A stretch of DNA of 42,214 nt, from assembly GCA_002751075.1 (NCBI GenBank), contig NAOQ01000197.1:47343-89556 (forward strand), given 5' to 3'. The notes below the pieces were generated by a model that did no database searches, had not been told where the DNA came from, and saw only the letters and a list, made by a program, of their open reading frames with translations. Positions 1-12,569 of this stretch are shown here, piece by piece. How positions within the stretch are numbered: the stretch's first letter is position 1; each line of letters begins with the position of its first letter. Made by a program: the position numbers and the translations under genes. Origin of the DNA: Ichthyophonus hoferi. Lineage: Eukaryota > Opisthokonta > Ichthyosporea > Ichthyophonida > Ichthyophonidae.

Positions 1-194
1 TTTTTTTTTTTTTTTGAAAAATCATTTACTAATTACCAGAAGAATACGTTTATATATAGATATACATGGTTGTCAAAGAATACAGTATTATGAATTTATA
101 TATGAATGTGTACGCATATATATAATCCTTATTAATATCTTATCTGTTTATATTATATATACGCTTTTAACACTAACACAGAATTGGTTTACAG

Positions 195-281
195 GTGGGA
201 TTAATAATGACAATAGGCATTGGTCTATCCTGTTTTTATGTTGTCTTATCAGTTCTTCGCCTTATGCCAACCATGGCGTAG
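195..281 (+). CDS. Probable last exon of an unknown membrane protein (partial)
   Basis: An acceptor ending TTTACAG at 194 is followed by an open frame to TAG at 279-281. It reads VGLIMTIGIGLSCFYVV and then LSVLRLMPTMA. The run of hydrophobic residues ending in a short tail looks like a C-terminal transmembrane helix. The rest of the gene would lie left of the window, so family and start cannot be given. I do not recognise it. The case rests on one acceptor, one hydrophobic frame and its stop; chance is a real alternative. Confidence 0.35.
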   Translation: MGLIMTIGIGLSCFYVVLSVLRLMPTMA

Positions 282-1280
282 GCCCAGTAGATTGCATCAA
301 AGAGATATATTTTATTTTTGAAATATAAGATAATCTATACTATAGATCAACTTGTTATTTTAAAATCTATATTTAGATTATATTGCAGTGCAATATACTT
401 GTGAAATATAATAATTTTAGTTTTATATATTTTGGATTTACCAGCCTTAGTGGCTATCTAGTACTTTATTGTATTTCTATCATTTAACTTTATATTTATA
501 TCTATTCGATGAATTGTGATTATTTCTAATAGCCTTATTAGCCAATACAATAGTTAATTAAAACATTCAACTAGTATTAATAGGCTAATTAGGTATATAT
601 ATATAAGGCCAATTAATAAACAATTTTTCTCTACATTATATTGTTCAGAAAATGAATGTAAGGTACCACAATCACCGAGTTTCTACTACTTTAACAATGT
701 CACAGTGAGCTATGACAGTTCATGTGTTTAACACTATTATGTATATAGATTAGGGCCGATCATTAGTCATTTATATATGAATGTATTTGTATTTCTAACC
801 CTATTATATGTATGGTCCAAATTCACAACACATAAAAATTAATACACACACAATCCTTAATTTTTAATTTAGAATAATCAATATTAATAATTCTCCATAT
901 CTCATTTCATATATGAGCATGTCCAATTATGCAATATACATGTATTAGAAACCAACAATCAAAAGGCACAATTTAAATGACTAAGCATATTTTAAAATAC
1001 TCGCATCAAACAATCACATCATTTTGATAGAATTGTCCTTTATTGTAATTCAATTCCATGAAGATGATGTCAGTATTACGCAATGGTGGTTGCCAGGTCA
1101 TTTCATATTATCATCCGGTTGGTGAGATCTGAGTGACGTGGAGACAATAAACCAATCACTAAATATGTCCTTTTCAAGCATTAAGGAATAATGTGGCAGA
1201 TGGAGATATGCATTATTAATATACACAGACCAATACATAAGGGGCGTTAGATCTTGACCGATCAACTCAATGAGTCGTGA
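282..1280. other. Intergenic, AT-rich, no gene seen
   Basis: This stretch lies between the stop of the left-edge exon and the stop of MPC1. It holds AT-rich unique sequence, several ATTGG/CCAAT pentamers and a plausible MPC1 poly(A) signal near 1040. No coding frame of interest was found on either strand. Confidence 0.6.
1039..1044 (-). promoter_or_regulatory. Candidate poly(A) signal of MPC1
   Basis: TTTATT on the + strand gives AATAAA on the - strand, about 240 bases downstream of the MPC1 stop codon. It is the first perfect hexamer I found in that direction. In DNA this rich in A+T a chance hexamer is common, so this is only a candidate. Confidence 0.35.
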
Positions 1281-2996
1281 TTACTTGTTTTCCATCATCA
1301 CAGCAGCTTTGTTCATGTTGCTTTTCTTCCACCTAGGAATGGACGTGGAACGGTTAGATATTGGTACATAGAGAGAGAGAGGAGAGAAGACGGGTTATAC
1401 GGTAATGGATGCGAGCATCACAGTGATAGATATGGATATGGGATGGGTTTATAAAATGGCTCAGGGTTAAAAATATAGATTGAATCCAATATTATCTATA
1501 TAACTTAACCGATGGTACTTATCTGGCTGCCACATATGCTAATATACAGTAATCAGTTTATTTATTTAAAGACAATTATATACTGTACAAGTAGGCATTG
1601 AAACAACAAAAGATATAATAGCCATAGTTGCCAAAGAGATATCAGAATACGAATACTGCACATTAAATGATAGCATAATACACTAAAATTATAACATACC
1701 AATTAAGCATAATCGTTGAGTAAACAGTCATATATATATATATATATATATATAATACAAATGTATGTATACTTAAGCCATTTTACAAACCAATGTACTA
1801 GAAGGTAATGGAAATTATAGATAATGGACAGAGAAAACATGGCAATATATAGATGCCTATATACATACATATATATGCGTGTATTTATATAAAGAAAGAT
1901 AGATAGGCGTGCTAAAATCATGCTAGCAATAAAAGCTGCCTTTCTCTATATACCTAAAACACAAAGTAATCTCAAAATTTGAATATCCCGCCTAAAATGC
2001 GTCAGTTGACTTACCACATATAGCGCAATACTTGGGAGGCCTGGGCACCCATGTTAGTCACGTGACAGGCAAAGAGAGGATAATTGGCTGGGGAGATAGC
2101 AATGGACCACCGCATAAACATAGCGCTGTAGAAGAATAGAACTATAGAAGGATATAGAGGGAGGGAGGGAAAGGGGGGGGAATGATGAAAAAAGGGAGTC
2201 AATATTAGTTACAAAGTAGGTGAAATAAAAAAACAAAAGTTTTTATTGCTTGTAACAACCAATCAGATATTTTCTAGAAAAAAGTATATGGGACTCTATA
2301 AATATACTATTATTAGAGCCAATAAAATAACTATATGCCTGCTTATATATGAGTGTATGTGTGTGGTTTTATTGGTCTACTTACCTCCAGTCATTCCAGG
2401 GTTAATCAGAGCAGGATCATTGTTGAAGTTGGCAATGGCCTGTGAAATGATATGATAGATTAGACCATTTTAATATAACACATGGATATTGCTACTATCA
2501 TGGTTATCTATTGGGGTATTATCAATAACCATCTATAATAAAATATAAATATATAAGGAGAAGATATAGACACTATTAATAACTAATAATAATATGACTA
2601 ATAACCATATCATCCTTATAAATATCCCCTACCTTTTCTATCTATGATTCAGCACAGTGCAATAATAGAAACGCAAATAAATACAATATTTGAATATATA
2701 CACATATAATACTTATGAAGATATATAACCTATACTGCCTTAATCATACAAGTGCTTGAGTGACAATGATGAAGGCAAAGAAACTAATATAACATATAAA
2801 AAACATGAAAGCGAAAGATATGGTTAAGGGTGGGAAAGAGGACTAACCGCAAGGGGAATAGTCCAGTTAGCAACTAGATATTGTAGATGGGATGGTAATA
2901 TAATTGGAGGAGAATGGATAGTAGGGTGGAGGTTAGTAAAATATCGGGTTAAATTAAAAGACATAATATGGTTGGCACTCCTCTTAAAGATGTAGT

Positions 2997-3049
<53 letters not shown>

Positions 3050-3502
3050 CAAACCAATTGTTAAAATACATAAATTGTAAAAACTTTATTATTCCAATTT
3101 AAGCTTTACATCATAATCGCAATTAAGCAATATATTAAGACAAGGCATAATAAAGAGATAATGAAAGAGAAGCTGAAAAGGAATAAGAAACGTGGTATTA
3201 TATAATACGGTATAAGTAGTATAAGTATGTATAAGTATGTCTTTAAGCATACAAAGTGTACCATCTATTGCAGGAGAAGTTTACTTTTTTTTTTTTCGTC
3301 CAGCTTTAAAAACTATAAATTAGAGTATGGTAATATTAAAACATGTACAAGTTCAACAGTACAAGTATATATATATAGACATACATATAGGTGGGCATTT
3401 ATGAAGCACACATGACATCCATACAACCTAGTAAGGAAATAAACACTTACTTGCACCAACAAGACCAACGGCTTTAACGAGCTTGTCACCACCAGCAGGC
3501 AT
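1281..3502 (-). CDS. MPC1: Mitochondrial pyruvate carrier subunit 1 (MPC1-like)
   Basis: Inner-membrane protein that pairs with MPC2 to import pyruvate into mitochondria. Five coding exons read from the right: 3502-3451, 2873-2848 (26 nt), 2439-2385, 2141-2015, 1332-1281. They give 103 residues (human MPC1 is 109) and all phases match. Diagnostic stretches are [17 protein letters not shown] and [19 protein letters not shown] followed by VTN, matching the family's VANWGLP, AINDM and the segment around LLFACHATN. The tail is lysine-rich, as is common in the family. Oddity: the usual HFWGP before VANW is absent; GLVGAI stands there, across the first junction. No exon with HFWGP lies between 3450 and 2874. 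The last exon is the least certain: an alternative starts at 1953 after a 60-nt intron. An acceptor three bases before the ATG suggests a 5' UTR intron or leader splicing. Confidence 0.85.
1731..1754. repeat. (TA)n microsatellite
   Basis: About twelve perfect TA units inside the last MPC1 intron. Similar TA runs occur through all intergenic and intronic DNA of the window. Confidence 0.9.
2998..3049. repeat. (TAA)n microsatellite
   Basis: About sixteen perfect TAA units in MPC1 intron 1, between the first coding exon and the 26-nt exon. The length is likely to vary between individuals. Confidence 0.95.
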
Positions 3503-3505
3503 TAT

Positions 3506-3872
3506 CTGAGAATAGAATTGTTAAAAACTCTTGTTTTAAGCCCATGTTGTAAACTAAATTTTAAATTTTAAATGAGGTTTAAAGTTTAATATAGCACCTG
3601 TGTGTTTAATTTTGGATGGAAGAATGAGAAAGAGATAAACTATAAAAAAGTAAATTTAAAGGGAAATAGAAAACAACAAACGGAAAGTGTAAAAACCTTT
3701 AGGGTAAAGAGTTTAAAAGTAGTAAAAAAAAAAACAAAAAAAAGTATAAAAGAAGTAGTTTCAAATAGATTTTAACAATAATAATATATCAAAAAAATAA
3801 AAATAGAAATAAATATGTAATCGGTGTGGTTAGTGATGGAAGGAGGTAAACATAGAGACAATAATAACTTAC
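3506..3872 (-). other. Possible 5' UTR intron of MPC1
   Basis: On the - strand a perfect GTAAGT donor lies at 3872-3867, and TTCTCAG ends at 3506, three bases before the ATG. Splicing these would place the MPC1 start codon almost at the beginning of its exon. Spliced-leader addition at 3506 would look the same from DNA. No transcript data are available here. Confidence 0.4.
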
Positions 3873-5064
3873 GAGTATGTATCACTTTGATAAACTAGAA
3901 ACAACAATAAATATGTATATATATCTGTCAAAACAACAGAAATAACTAAATTGGAAAATTCGACCAAATTGATATTTAAGAGTTTGAATTGGGCAGAAAG
4001 AAAAAAAAAAGTCTAAAAACCAAGGCGCCACTCAAGCTTTAGTTAATATTGGCGAATAAAAGTACTGATAGATAGTTGTGTTCAATTCTCCTATTGGTAA
4101 CTATTTTATTCACATTGTTTGTAGTTATCTGATTGGTTTTAATAAGGTCCATTCAACGATCACTTTTTATTTGTTTGTTTTAACTTTTTACTACTTAAAC
4201 AACAAATTGTTTTGGAATGATAGTTATATATTTTATTTTGCTTTACTAGTATGCAATAGGACCAATATTACATTTTATAATGAATCAATTAATTATATAT
4301 TTTAAATCATAATTTATTATTATTACTTGCTTTATCGATATTATGGACCTTCTATACAGCCACTATTAAAGTATAATCTTATCTTAAAATATTTTATTAC
4401 ATGGAGTAAACATTACGTTGTGCAATTTCTAAATATATTTTTACTCAGGATCATAACAGACTTACTTTCAGTTTTATAATTTCATAATTCAAATACTGTA
4501 TTTTACCTATCAATAAAACCTGTATCACCTTTTTTTTTTTAAAAAAAAAAAAAACTATACAAATAAATGTTGTAAAGATATTGTTTAAATATTAAAGAGA
4601 AAAAGCATATATATATATTAAATATTGCCACTAGTATTCAATTGTTTAATAAATTATTAGTACTGACCATAATTAGCATTGTGGACTGGGAAATATATGT
4701 ACCAATCATATTAGCCAATATACACACTTTCTTTGTTACCCACCTAGTGTAAAGTAAAATACAGCCTATAATATGTTTATTCCAATTAATATTATGAATT
4801 TTTACATAATCTACTTTATATTTACATTTTATTTTAATATTATCTAATCAAACATCTGCAGAATTGTTTATCACATTTTAATACAGCAAGTTAAATATTA
4901 TCCAACTTATGAATATGCACATAAATTATAATGTTAGGCAGTCATAGCGAACCATATCATAGCAAACTGCTACACCATTCACAGAGCAACTTTAAAATGG
5001 ATTAGCCATACACATCAGTCGTTTTAAACTATATTAGCCATAGATATCCTACATTACTGCAACT
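3873..5064. other. Intergenic between WRNIP1 3' end and MPC1 5' end
   Basis: Both flanking genes run on the - strand, so this holds the WRNIP1 3' UTR and the MPC1 promoter and first untranslated exon. I see AT-rich unique sequence, an A/T palindrome at 4530-4554, and several CCAAT pentamers (for example near 4080-4140 and 4705-4715). No coding exon was found on either strand. Confidence 0.55.
4530..4554. repeat. T11-A14 homopolymer palindrome
   Basis: Eleven T are followed directly by fourteen A. The run is self-complementary and could extrude as a cruciform or hairpin. A second copy of this design, T9-A10, lies at 19398-19416. Function unknown. Confidence 0.9.
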
Positions 5065-8000
5065 TTAATCAAAATATTTACATGGGGGTAAAAATTGAGT
5101 GCCAATCAGAGGTTCGGGGAGGTATGTTTGATCGGCACATTCCTCTGGTGTGTAGTTAGGATTGTATTTGTATCCTGCACCATACCCCACCGCCTTCATA
5201 AGGTCATTAGGAGCGTTACGGAGATGTAGAGGGACTATGTGAAATATGAAATAGGATATGTTAAATGTTAGAATGGGATATGGTGTGCTTTGGTATGATG
5301 GTATGGTGGTGGTAGGGTTACCTTATTGCAATAGAGGTATGTATTAATATATATATATAGATATGTGTGTGCGTGTTTTATATGTATGCATGTATATTAG
5401 CAGAAAGGAAGCGAGAGAGAATGATTGCTTTAAAGTACACTGTGGGCTGGGTGTCATAGTATACAGAGGATAGGAGCTAGAGGCTAGAGAGACAGTTTTC
5501 AAATACTGGTAGGGACAGAGTAGTAGATAGGATGTGGTAATAGGTGAACGATTAACATATATACAGCAAAGACGGGGAGAGAAGGAATAGGAAAACGTAT
5601 AGATGAGATATTGGAATAATACGTATATATATATATATATATAGTGATAATACAAGTTAAATTCCATGGTTTCAAATGATAGAATAATATAGGTATTGAT
5701 TCTATTTTTAGTACACAGCTATTAATTAAAAGGCAAACATTCTGATAACTATATAACTATTGGCTAATATTCACCAATGCCAATGCTATGTGCTATTATA
5801 AATGATAAATAAAAAAAATCAGTATTACTAAAAATATAAAAACAGTCACATTTTCATTGTTAGAAAGAATATTTTTTTACCAGGGTATGCGGTAGTAGTC
5901 TTAATACATTGTTTGACATTGTTATAGGCTACTTCCAAAGCATTTGATTTGGGTGCCCTAGCAAGGTAGACAGCGCATTGGGCTAAAATCACGTTGGACT
6001 CAGGCATACCAATCAAAGCACTCCCTTGGGCCGCACTTACAGCCTGCACCAATGCATTTGGATCGGCTAATCCTACATCTTCCGCTTTTGATGGAATGAC
6101 TAAATCAATATATATATATAGGATTTTTAAATTTTAAATCTTAAATAGTGGCTTGTGATTGGTTCATAGTGTTAATGTATGGAGTCTAATCATGGCAACT
6201 TATATTACTACATGTAATAAGATGATAACATAGAATGATTCCTAAATAGGGCTAATTACCTACTAACTAATAGGCTAGATAAAATTATATTAGGAAAACG
6301 ACAATATTAAATTGTAAAAATTAACAATGATTGGCAAGCGGACCTATTGAAATGTTCCAGTCAGTTATAAAAAGGGAAAACTTATAATAACATAGGTTAA
6401 AAATAAATAAAGCCATCATACATTTTATAAAACCATATATGTAGTATTAAGAGGAATGTAAGGCAAAGACATGCGTATGAGAGGTAGAGAGACAGAGATG
6501 GTTATCAACAGGTACACATTTATATGTGTATGTATATATGTATGTATATTATGGCTAATATTAAAATATTAAAAATATTCCTAGCTTTTAAATATATATC
6601 TGGTACATTTGTACCAGATAGACAAAACTAATATATATATTGGAGCATATAAGACATCTATAATACTTGCATATACAACAATAACTATAAATAACTATAT
6701 AAAAAGAACAAAATATGAATATAAAACAGAAATAAATCTAAAAAAAAAAAGAAAGAAAAGTTTAGTAAAGAGAAAAGAAATTTTCAATTACAAGCAATAC
6801 GTATCATCCTTCTAGCCACATATCTAGGATCCTCCCCTGCCTCTAACATACGGCCTAGCCAATAGAGAGCTGCATCGCTATCCGACCCTCGGATAGCTTT
6901 GTGGAAGGCAGAGATAACATTATAGTGTTCCTCGCCTTTATAGGTAGGTAGGTTGATAGAGGTATAAAGATTATTCTATTAGTAAAATACAATGCACTGC
7001 AATACAACATAATACAATGGAATACACTACATTACAATAGAATAGAATATGCTACAATACAATACAATACAATACAATACAATACAATACAATACAATAC
7101 AATATGCTACAATACAATACAATACAATACAATACAATACAATACAATATGCTACAATACAATACAATACAATACAATACAATACAATACAATATGCTAC
7201 AATACAATACAATACAATACAATACAATACAATACAATATGCTACAATACAATACAATACAATACAATACAATACAATACAGTGCACTACTCCACCCCAC
7301 CCACCAGTCTTGTCGTATAGTAAATGAGTCTTTTGTAATGCCTCTGAAACTATATCCTTGGTGATTATGGCAGCCGCATTATCATTTAAAGAAGCTCCCT
7401 CATTGGAAGATATAACAGCGTCCAATGCATTGAGAGCATTGCGTGCATCACCATCGCACATGACAGATAAATAATCCTATAAGCCAATAATATCGTGATG
7501 TGAGTATTGTAATGCGATGTAGTTGGTTAGGTGTCATTATCTTACATTTCTATGTATATTTCTATATCAATATGTATGCATGTAGTGTGGAATATTATAC
7601 TGCTTTCAATATGATGAGCTATTTACAAGGACCTGACTAGATGGTTATATACCATATATAGATAACGATACACCAGTCCGATAGATAGAAGTACAATGAT
7701 AGGATACAGTGATTACTATACATGTATATATATCATGTGTTTTATAATCATTGTTTTTCAAATGTAGCTACATAGAAAACATTAGCAATTAACTATAATC
7801 ATAATTGATTAAGGATTAGGTTGACAATTAGTCTATATATAGTATGCTATAGGGAAAGAGTATTAGTAGTCTGTCCATGATGGAACCTTGATTCTTAATT
7901 CTCTAGTGATAACTTGATAAACACCTTTAGCGTTCATTTTGATTTTCTACTTGTAATAGTAGACTACCATTCAAACATAAGTGAGACATTAACTAAAACA

Positions 8001-11000
8001 CAATAAGATAATAGCTATAATGTTACATATATATAGGTTAATAGAGATACAACTATAACATAGTCATTATAATAGGATGATAATAGAAAGGGGTAAATAC
8101 ACTCACCAATGCGGCATCATCAACATGTACTTTAGTACCACTAAGGAGAAGGGCTCGTTTTAAAATGGTTATTATCTGTACATGATTGGCTATTAGTAAT
8201 AAAAATAAGCCATTTATTATCACATTATGCCAGCACTACGTCATTATTTACTGTACATTCCATCCCTTCCCCTCCACAAACCAATTATTTCATCTTCTTT
8301 TCCCTTTTAATGAAATATTGCAATTATTTTTTAATATTAATTATAAAATCTTAAACACCACGTCAACTATGCTAATGGAATATGCATCCAATAACATAAA
8401 ATAAAGATTTATGTGAGAACCAATAAAAGGAGGTGTATATTAATAATTGTCCAATCAAAATAAAAGACAAGGGAGATAAGCAATACAAATGAATAGTTTA
8501 ACAAGATGTATCAAGTTTAAAACAGCATTTGATTGGCACTAGATAGATCATACATCACATTATAAGATATATGACATTTAGGGGAAGGAAGCAAGTCAGA
8601 TACAGACCTCCTGAGCTGTCAAAGCATTCAGAACAAATACACGACAACGACTTAACAAGGCAGAGTTGACACTAAACGACGGGTTCTCAGTGGTGGCCCC
8701 AATCAGGGTAAGATCTCCTTTCTGTATTTAATTGGCTGGTTAGTACATTATACGGATTAAAGGATAATTGTGGTAATATAAGTTAATGACTGATATAGGA
8801 TAAAAATAAATTATAAAAATAACTTAAAACTATTTGGATTTGTTGGTTATATTATTTTAACTGGTAACTAAGCCCTAATAGGTTAATAAATGAGTAGATT
8901 GATGATTGGTAGCTAATGATTTGTAAATTGATAGTGGTTGGAAAAAGAGTTAGCCGACCTTGTTAATATAACTAAATTTAATTAAAAAAGAAAAGTACGA
9001 ATTAGAAAATGATAAAACATCAGGACTGGTTATAGACAACCAATAAAATAAAGTATTTTATTCAAACTTATATTTGAATACACTAATGATAGCAATTTTT
9101 TAAAATATGATCACTCTCTATGAGTTAAACCTCGTTTTTGCGGATTTTAATAGTATATCTATACCTAATAACAACATATAGTTAAGTATATACTTCAAAA
9201 AATATCTAATCATGGGTTATGTTAATTAATTGGTTAATATAAAATGCTAAACAACTTTAAAATTCAAAATTTAAAGAACATTTAAATGTTTAAATGCATG
9301 ATAAGATCATAATAAATTAAATTACAATCTATCACAGGCAATACCCTGACCCACAGACCTCAACATGAGGCAGTAATGCATCCTGTTGAGACTTATTAAA
9401 CCTATGGATCTCATCTATAAACACTATAGTCCCCTGTCCAACCACCCCTTGACGTCCCTTGGCCTCCTGAACGGTCTGCATAATATTAAAATTTAATAGT
9501 TTGATAATACTGCATAGTAGCATTATTTAAACGCTTTGTGAGTATATGCAGAGGAGATGACGTATATATATAGGCCTATAGGCATATACATTACGTAAAA
9601 TACTGTAAAAATAGGTATGTCTATAAAAGAATAAAATAATGAAATATATACATATATATAATAAAATAAATCATATTACATTTAGGCCAATATACTACTA
9701 CATGCTTATACAAACACATGTATATATACATACCTACATATATGCGTGCATACATACATATATATACACCTATATACCAGAGTGAAGGTACCCACAAAGT
9801 ATTATCATTAAGATATATATAGAGGTCATCCATCAACCAATCATACCTTCCTAATATCATTCACCCCTGATGACACAGCTGATAACTCTGTGAAGTGACA
9901 CTTGCTTCTTTTGGCTATAATCTTAGCCACTAAAAAGGGACCATGGGTAAGAATGCTAACCAATAGAAAAATAGGTCATAGATTATTGTATTGTGTTGCA
10001 TTGTTGTGTTAGTGTATTGAGTTGTAGTGTACTGTATTGTATTGTACGGGATTATATTGTATTGCATTATAATGTATTATAGTTATTAAATCATATCTAC
10101 AAAAACAATACCTTATATATATATTGGGGATAAAATAAGTATATATAGATGAATAGGAACGTGTATATCTTTGTACACATAACTTTTATATATATATATA
10201 TATCTTTGTACATCAATTACTACGCTATATTCTTTTATTTATCCACACATAATTACTTTCTAATATATATAACCATCACTTTAACTTTCTTTAAAAGCTC
10301 TCAAAAGAGAGGATTAAAATTAAAATCATACATGTAGTCTTGCCACACCCAGGTCCTCCCCATAATACCAGGGATGGAATGCGATCAGAATCCACCAATC
10401 GCCTTAATATACAATCAGGACCTATGATATGTGATTGGCCTACATAGTCCTCTAAGCACTGAGGCCTAACTAAATCAGCCAATGGTTGTGTCTTGCGACA
10501 GGGTTTGGATTGTCTTAGGAATGGTGATTGAGAAGCACTGGAAATAAATGAATTAATTGGTTATTAATGTTTCCATCCCTTTAACTCCCTCTAATATCCA
10601 ATAATATGTAAGATTTATAATAATAGATGGGGTCTATACCTTGAAATTTAACATTCATATTATTGCCTAGTTAAAACCCCGCAATTTCATTCAGCTACAT
10701 CCAATTTTCTGTACTATAATAGATTATACTATACCCCATATAGTTACCATAATTATGTCCAGTTAAAATATAGTGTAAAATATAAAAATTGAAAACGACT
10801 GGTGTATATATAAAAATAATATTCAAATATATACTGGCCTAGCCAATTATATGATACATTAGCCATGCAAAGAAGAAAATTCCCATAGGAGTATACATAC
10901 ATACCAAGAGTGTAGAAATATAATGTTACTAATCTAACACAACCTGTCACCCAATCATCATCAATTGTAAAATTTAATGAAACATTGTGATTGGCCACAT

Positions 11001-12095
11001 GTTGGAGCATATGATATAACATTTATGCCATTCCTCCTCCCTATAGGTTACATAAACAGCCCAAATATAGAAACCTATAGTAATAGGTGGATAACAAATT
11101 ACAAATAGTTTCAAGTATGCGAGTAACAAAAAATAATACTTTCAAATTACTTTTTTTGGATAGATGGTCCTATATCATTGGCTGTAGGAACCTCCTCTAG
11201 TCGTACCCTCTTTATCTCCTTATGGTCTAGGTCTAATTGCCGATGCCCAGTTTTAAGGGGGGAGGGGCTAGAAGGTAGGTGGGAAAGGAGATTAATATGA
11301 AGGAGGAGAGGGGAGGAGAGTGGAAGATATCTATATAGTGGGCACTGAGAAAAGGTAGGCAGGCATGGGTAGAAAGTCATGCATATAGGTGAGTCATGCT
11401 GGGTTGGTGGTTGCTAAAGGTATTATATACTATGGTAAGAGGAGGAGGGAGATGAGGAGAGAGTTTGGCCAGTGTAACTCGTAATTGGGTTATGAACTAA
11501 TCAAACTGACTAATTTAATATTAGCTCAGAACCACACTTACTATATCAAGTAGCCAGTAAAGAGGCCTTCTATCTCTTTCTCCCCTTCTCTAACTCTTTC
11601 CTTCCCTCCCTCGCTCTCTATTTTTCTATTTCACTCTTCCTTTCACTCTTTCTTTCACTCTTTTTTGCTCTCTCTTTCACCCTCTCCTCCGCCCCCTCAC
11701 CAACTCTCTTTGTCTCTCTCCCACTCTCTCAGGTTCGCACACACACACCCTGACCATAAAACACCACATCTACCTCGCTAGCCCAAACCAATAACAATAC
11801 ATCAAACCCAATCATCTCCCACCCCCCTCCTCCCTCCATCTAACCTTTGCTGATTTTTTTTAAAATTAAAAAAGGGGTTGGTAGGCTGGGTGTTCACCCT
11901 CCCCTCTTTTAGAGTAGGGATGTTATGCTTATTACCACTATTCTTAGGAGTAGTAGGTGTTAATGATGATGTCTTTACTGTTTTCAATGGCTCCAAACCA
12001 CAGTTAGAGTCTAGATGATTATTAATGTTTTCTAACTTTACCTTGACCTGACATACAGGACACCCTACCATACCATCTACCTCTACAGTTGTCAT
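5065..12095 (-). CDS. WRNIP1: WRNIP1/RarA/Mgs1-type AAA+ ATPase
   Basis: Replication-stress ATPase of the clamp-loader-like AAA+ group that acts at stalled forks in the nucleus. Eleven exons from the right: 12095-11845, 11267-11151, 10537-10332, 9929-9847, 9475-9359, 8721-8608, 8175-8107, 7476-7305, 6935-6792, 6084-5881, 5234-5065. They give 548 residues (human 665, with a longer linker). Domains: UBZ ubiquitin-binding finger at 12-32 (C-x2-C ... H-x4-C, CPVC and NNHLDSNC); a low-complexity linker; Walker [10 protein letters not shown] near 183; Walker B FIDEIH near 238; sensor GATTEN near 266; SRCR with the likely arginine finger near 282; GDAR near 328; then the RarA tetramerisation region with ARAPKS and a C-terminal GYKYNP. 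All ten junctions keep phase. Walker A has G where most relatives have P. The intron after exon 8 holds a long TGTAT array. Confidence 0.95.
7030..7281. repeat. Pentanucleotide array with higher-order units
   Basis: Near-perfect AATAC (TGTAT on the - strand) units. A variant ATATGCTAC interrupts at 7051, 7106, 7151, 7196 and 7241 (positions of GCTAC), so units of nine pentamers (45 bp, one of 55 bp) have been amplified. It starts about 25 bases inside WRNIP1 intron 8, right after the donor at 7304. Apparent long reading frames across it are artefacts of a period not divisible by three. Confidence 0.95.
7831..8030 (+). repeat. Dispersed repeat B, copy 1
   Basis: Lies in a WRNIP1 intron. It resembles 32411-32735 in the same order: a head with CTATATATAGTATGCTAT, a middle with TTGATTTTCTAC, then ACTAACTAAAACA-like and AATAGCTA-like units. 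Roughly 60-70 % alike by eye. This copy has only about two of the 22-bp tail units. The element type is unknown; a SINE-like or MITE-like repeat with a tandem tail is possible. Confidence 0.6.
11567..11751. repeat. Pyrimidine-rich tract in WRNIP1 intron 1
   Basis: The + strand is almost all C and T (TCTCT, CCCTC, CTCTTTC runs), so the pre-mRNA is purine-rich. No coding exon was found. It lies just past the first exon's donor side, and exon 2 begins 300 bases further along the gene. Confidence 0.75.
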
Positions 12096-12569
12096 GGCTT
12101 AGATTAACCTATGATAGTATTAAAGCTGTTGATGCGTAAATATAAATATATCTAGTTGTTTACTACTGTTGCTGAATAATCAAAAACATGGTAATTGAAT
12201 AGATGAATAAAGTATAAAGGTATATTGTAAACGTTGTATTGGCCTATATGTATATATATATATATTATATGCTATGTATATATTGTACTATACACTTCAA
12301 TTAATATATTTTATATATTGTTCTTCCTATATTATATTATATTAATATATTTTGTATAATAATACATCGTATATGTAACATTTATTTATTATACTTAATT
12401 TATTCTATCTAATATTACTATCTTTCATGTATTCCGATTGGCCTATTATCCTCTATATGCATTTAAAACAATTAAACCTATTCCAATCACTAATATCCTC
12501 TTAAATAATAGATAAAATTATCATGACGAAATATTGGAAAATTCATGTAAACTTCCAATAAAATTAGAT

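Noticed and set aside
1923-1953. Alternative last exon of MPC1 after a 60-nt intron
   Set aside because: Phase fits and it ends in a stop, but the intron would be unusually short here and the tail less typical. The exon 1332-1281 has a better acceptor and a lysine-rich tail. Kept as second choice.
2874-2945. Extending MPC1 exon 2 upstream to gain an [10 protein letters not shown] reading
   Set aside because: The frame is open but no acceptor gives the phase needed after exon 1, and HFWGP is still not made.
7030-7281. Possible CRISPR-like array of 45-bp units
   Set aside because: The spacers are the same pentamer as the repeats, the genome is eukaryotic, and it is an ordinary higher-order satellite.
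7027-7461. Overlapping long reading frames on both strands rich in YCIVL or QYNTI
   Set aside because: They arise because a five-base repeat reads open in several frames. Only the - strand part 7476-7305 is a true exon of WRNIP1.
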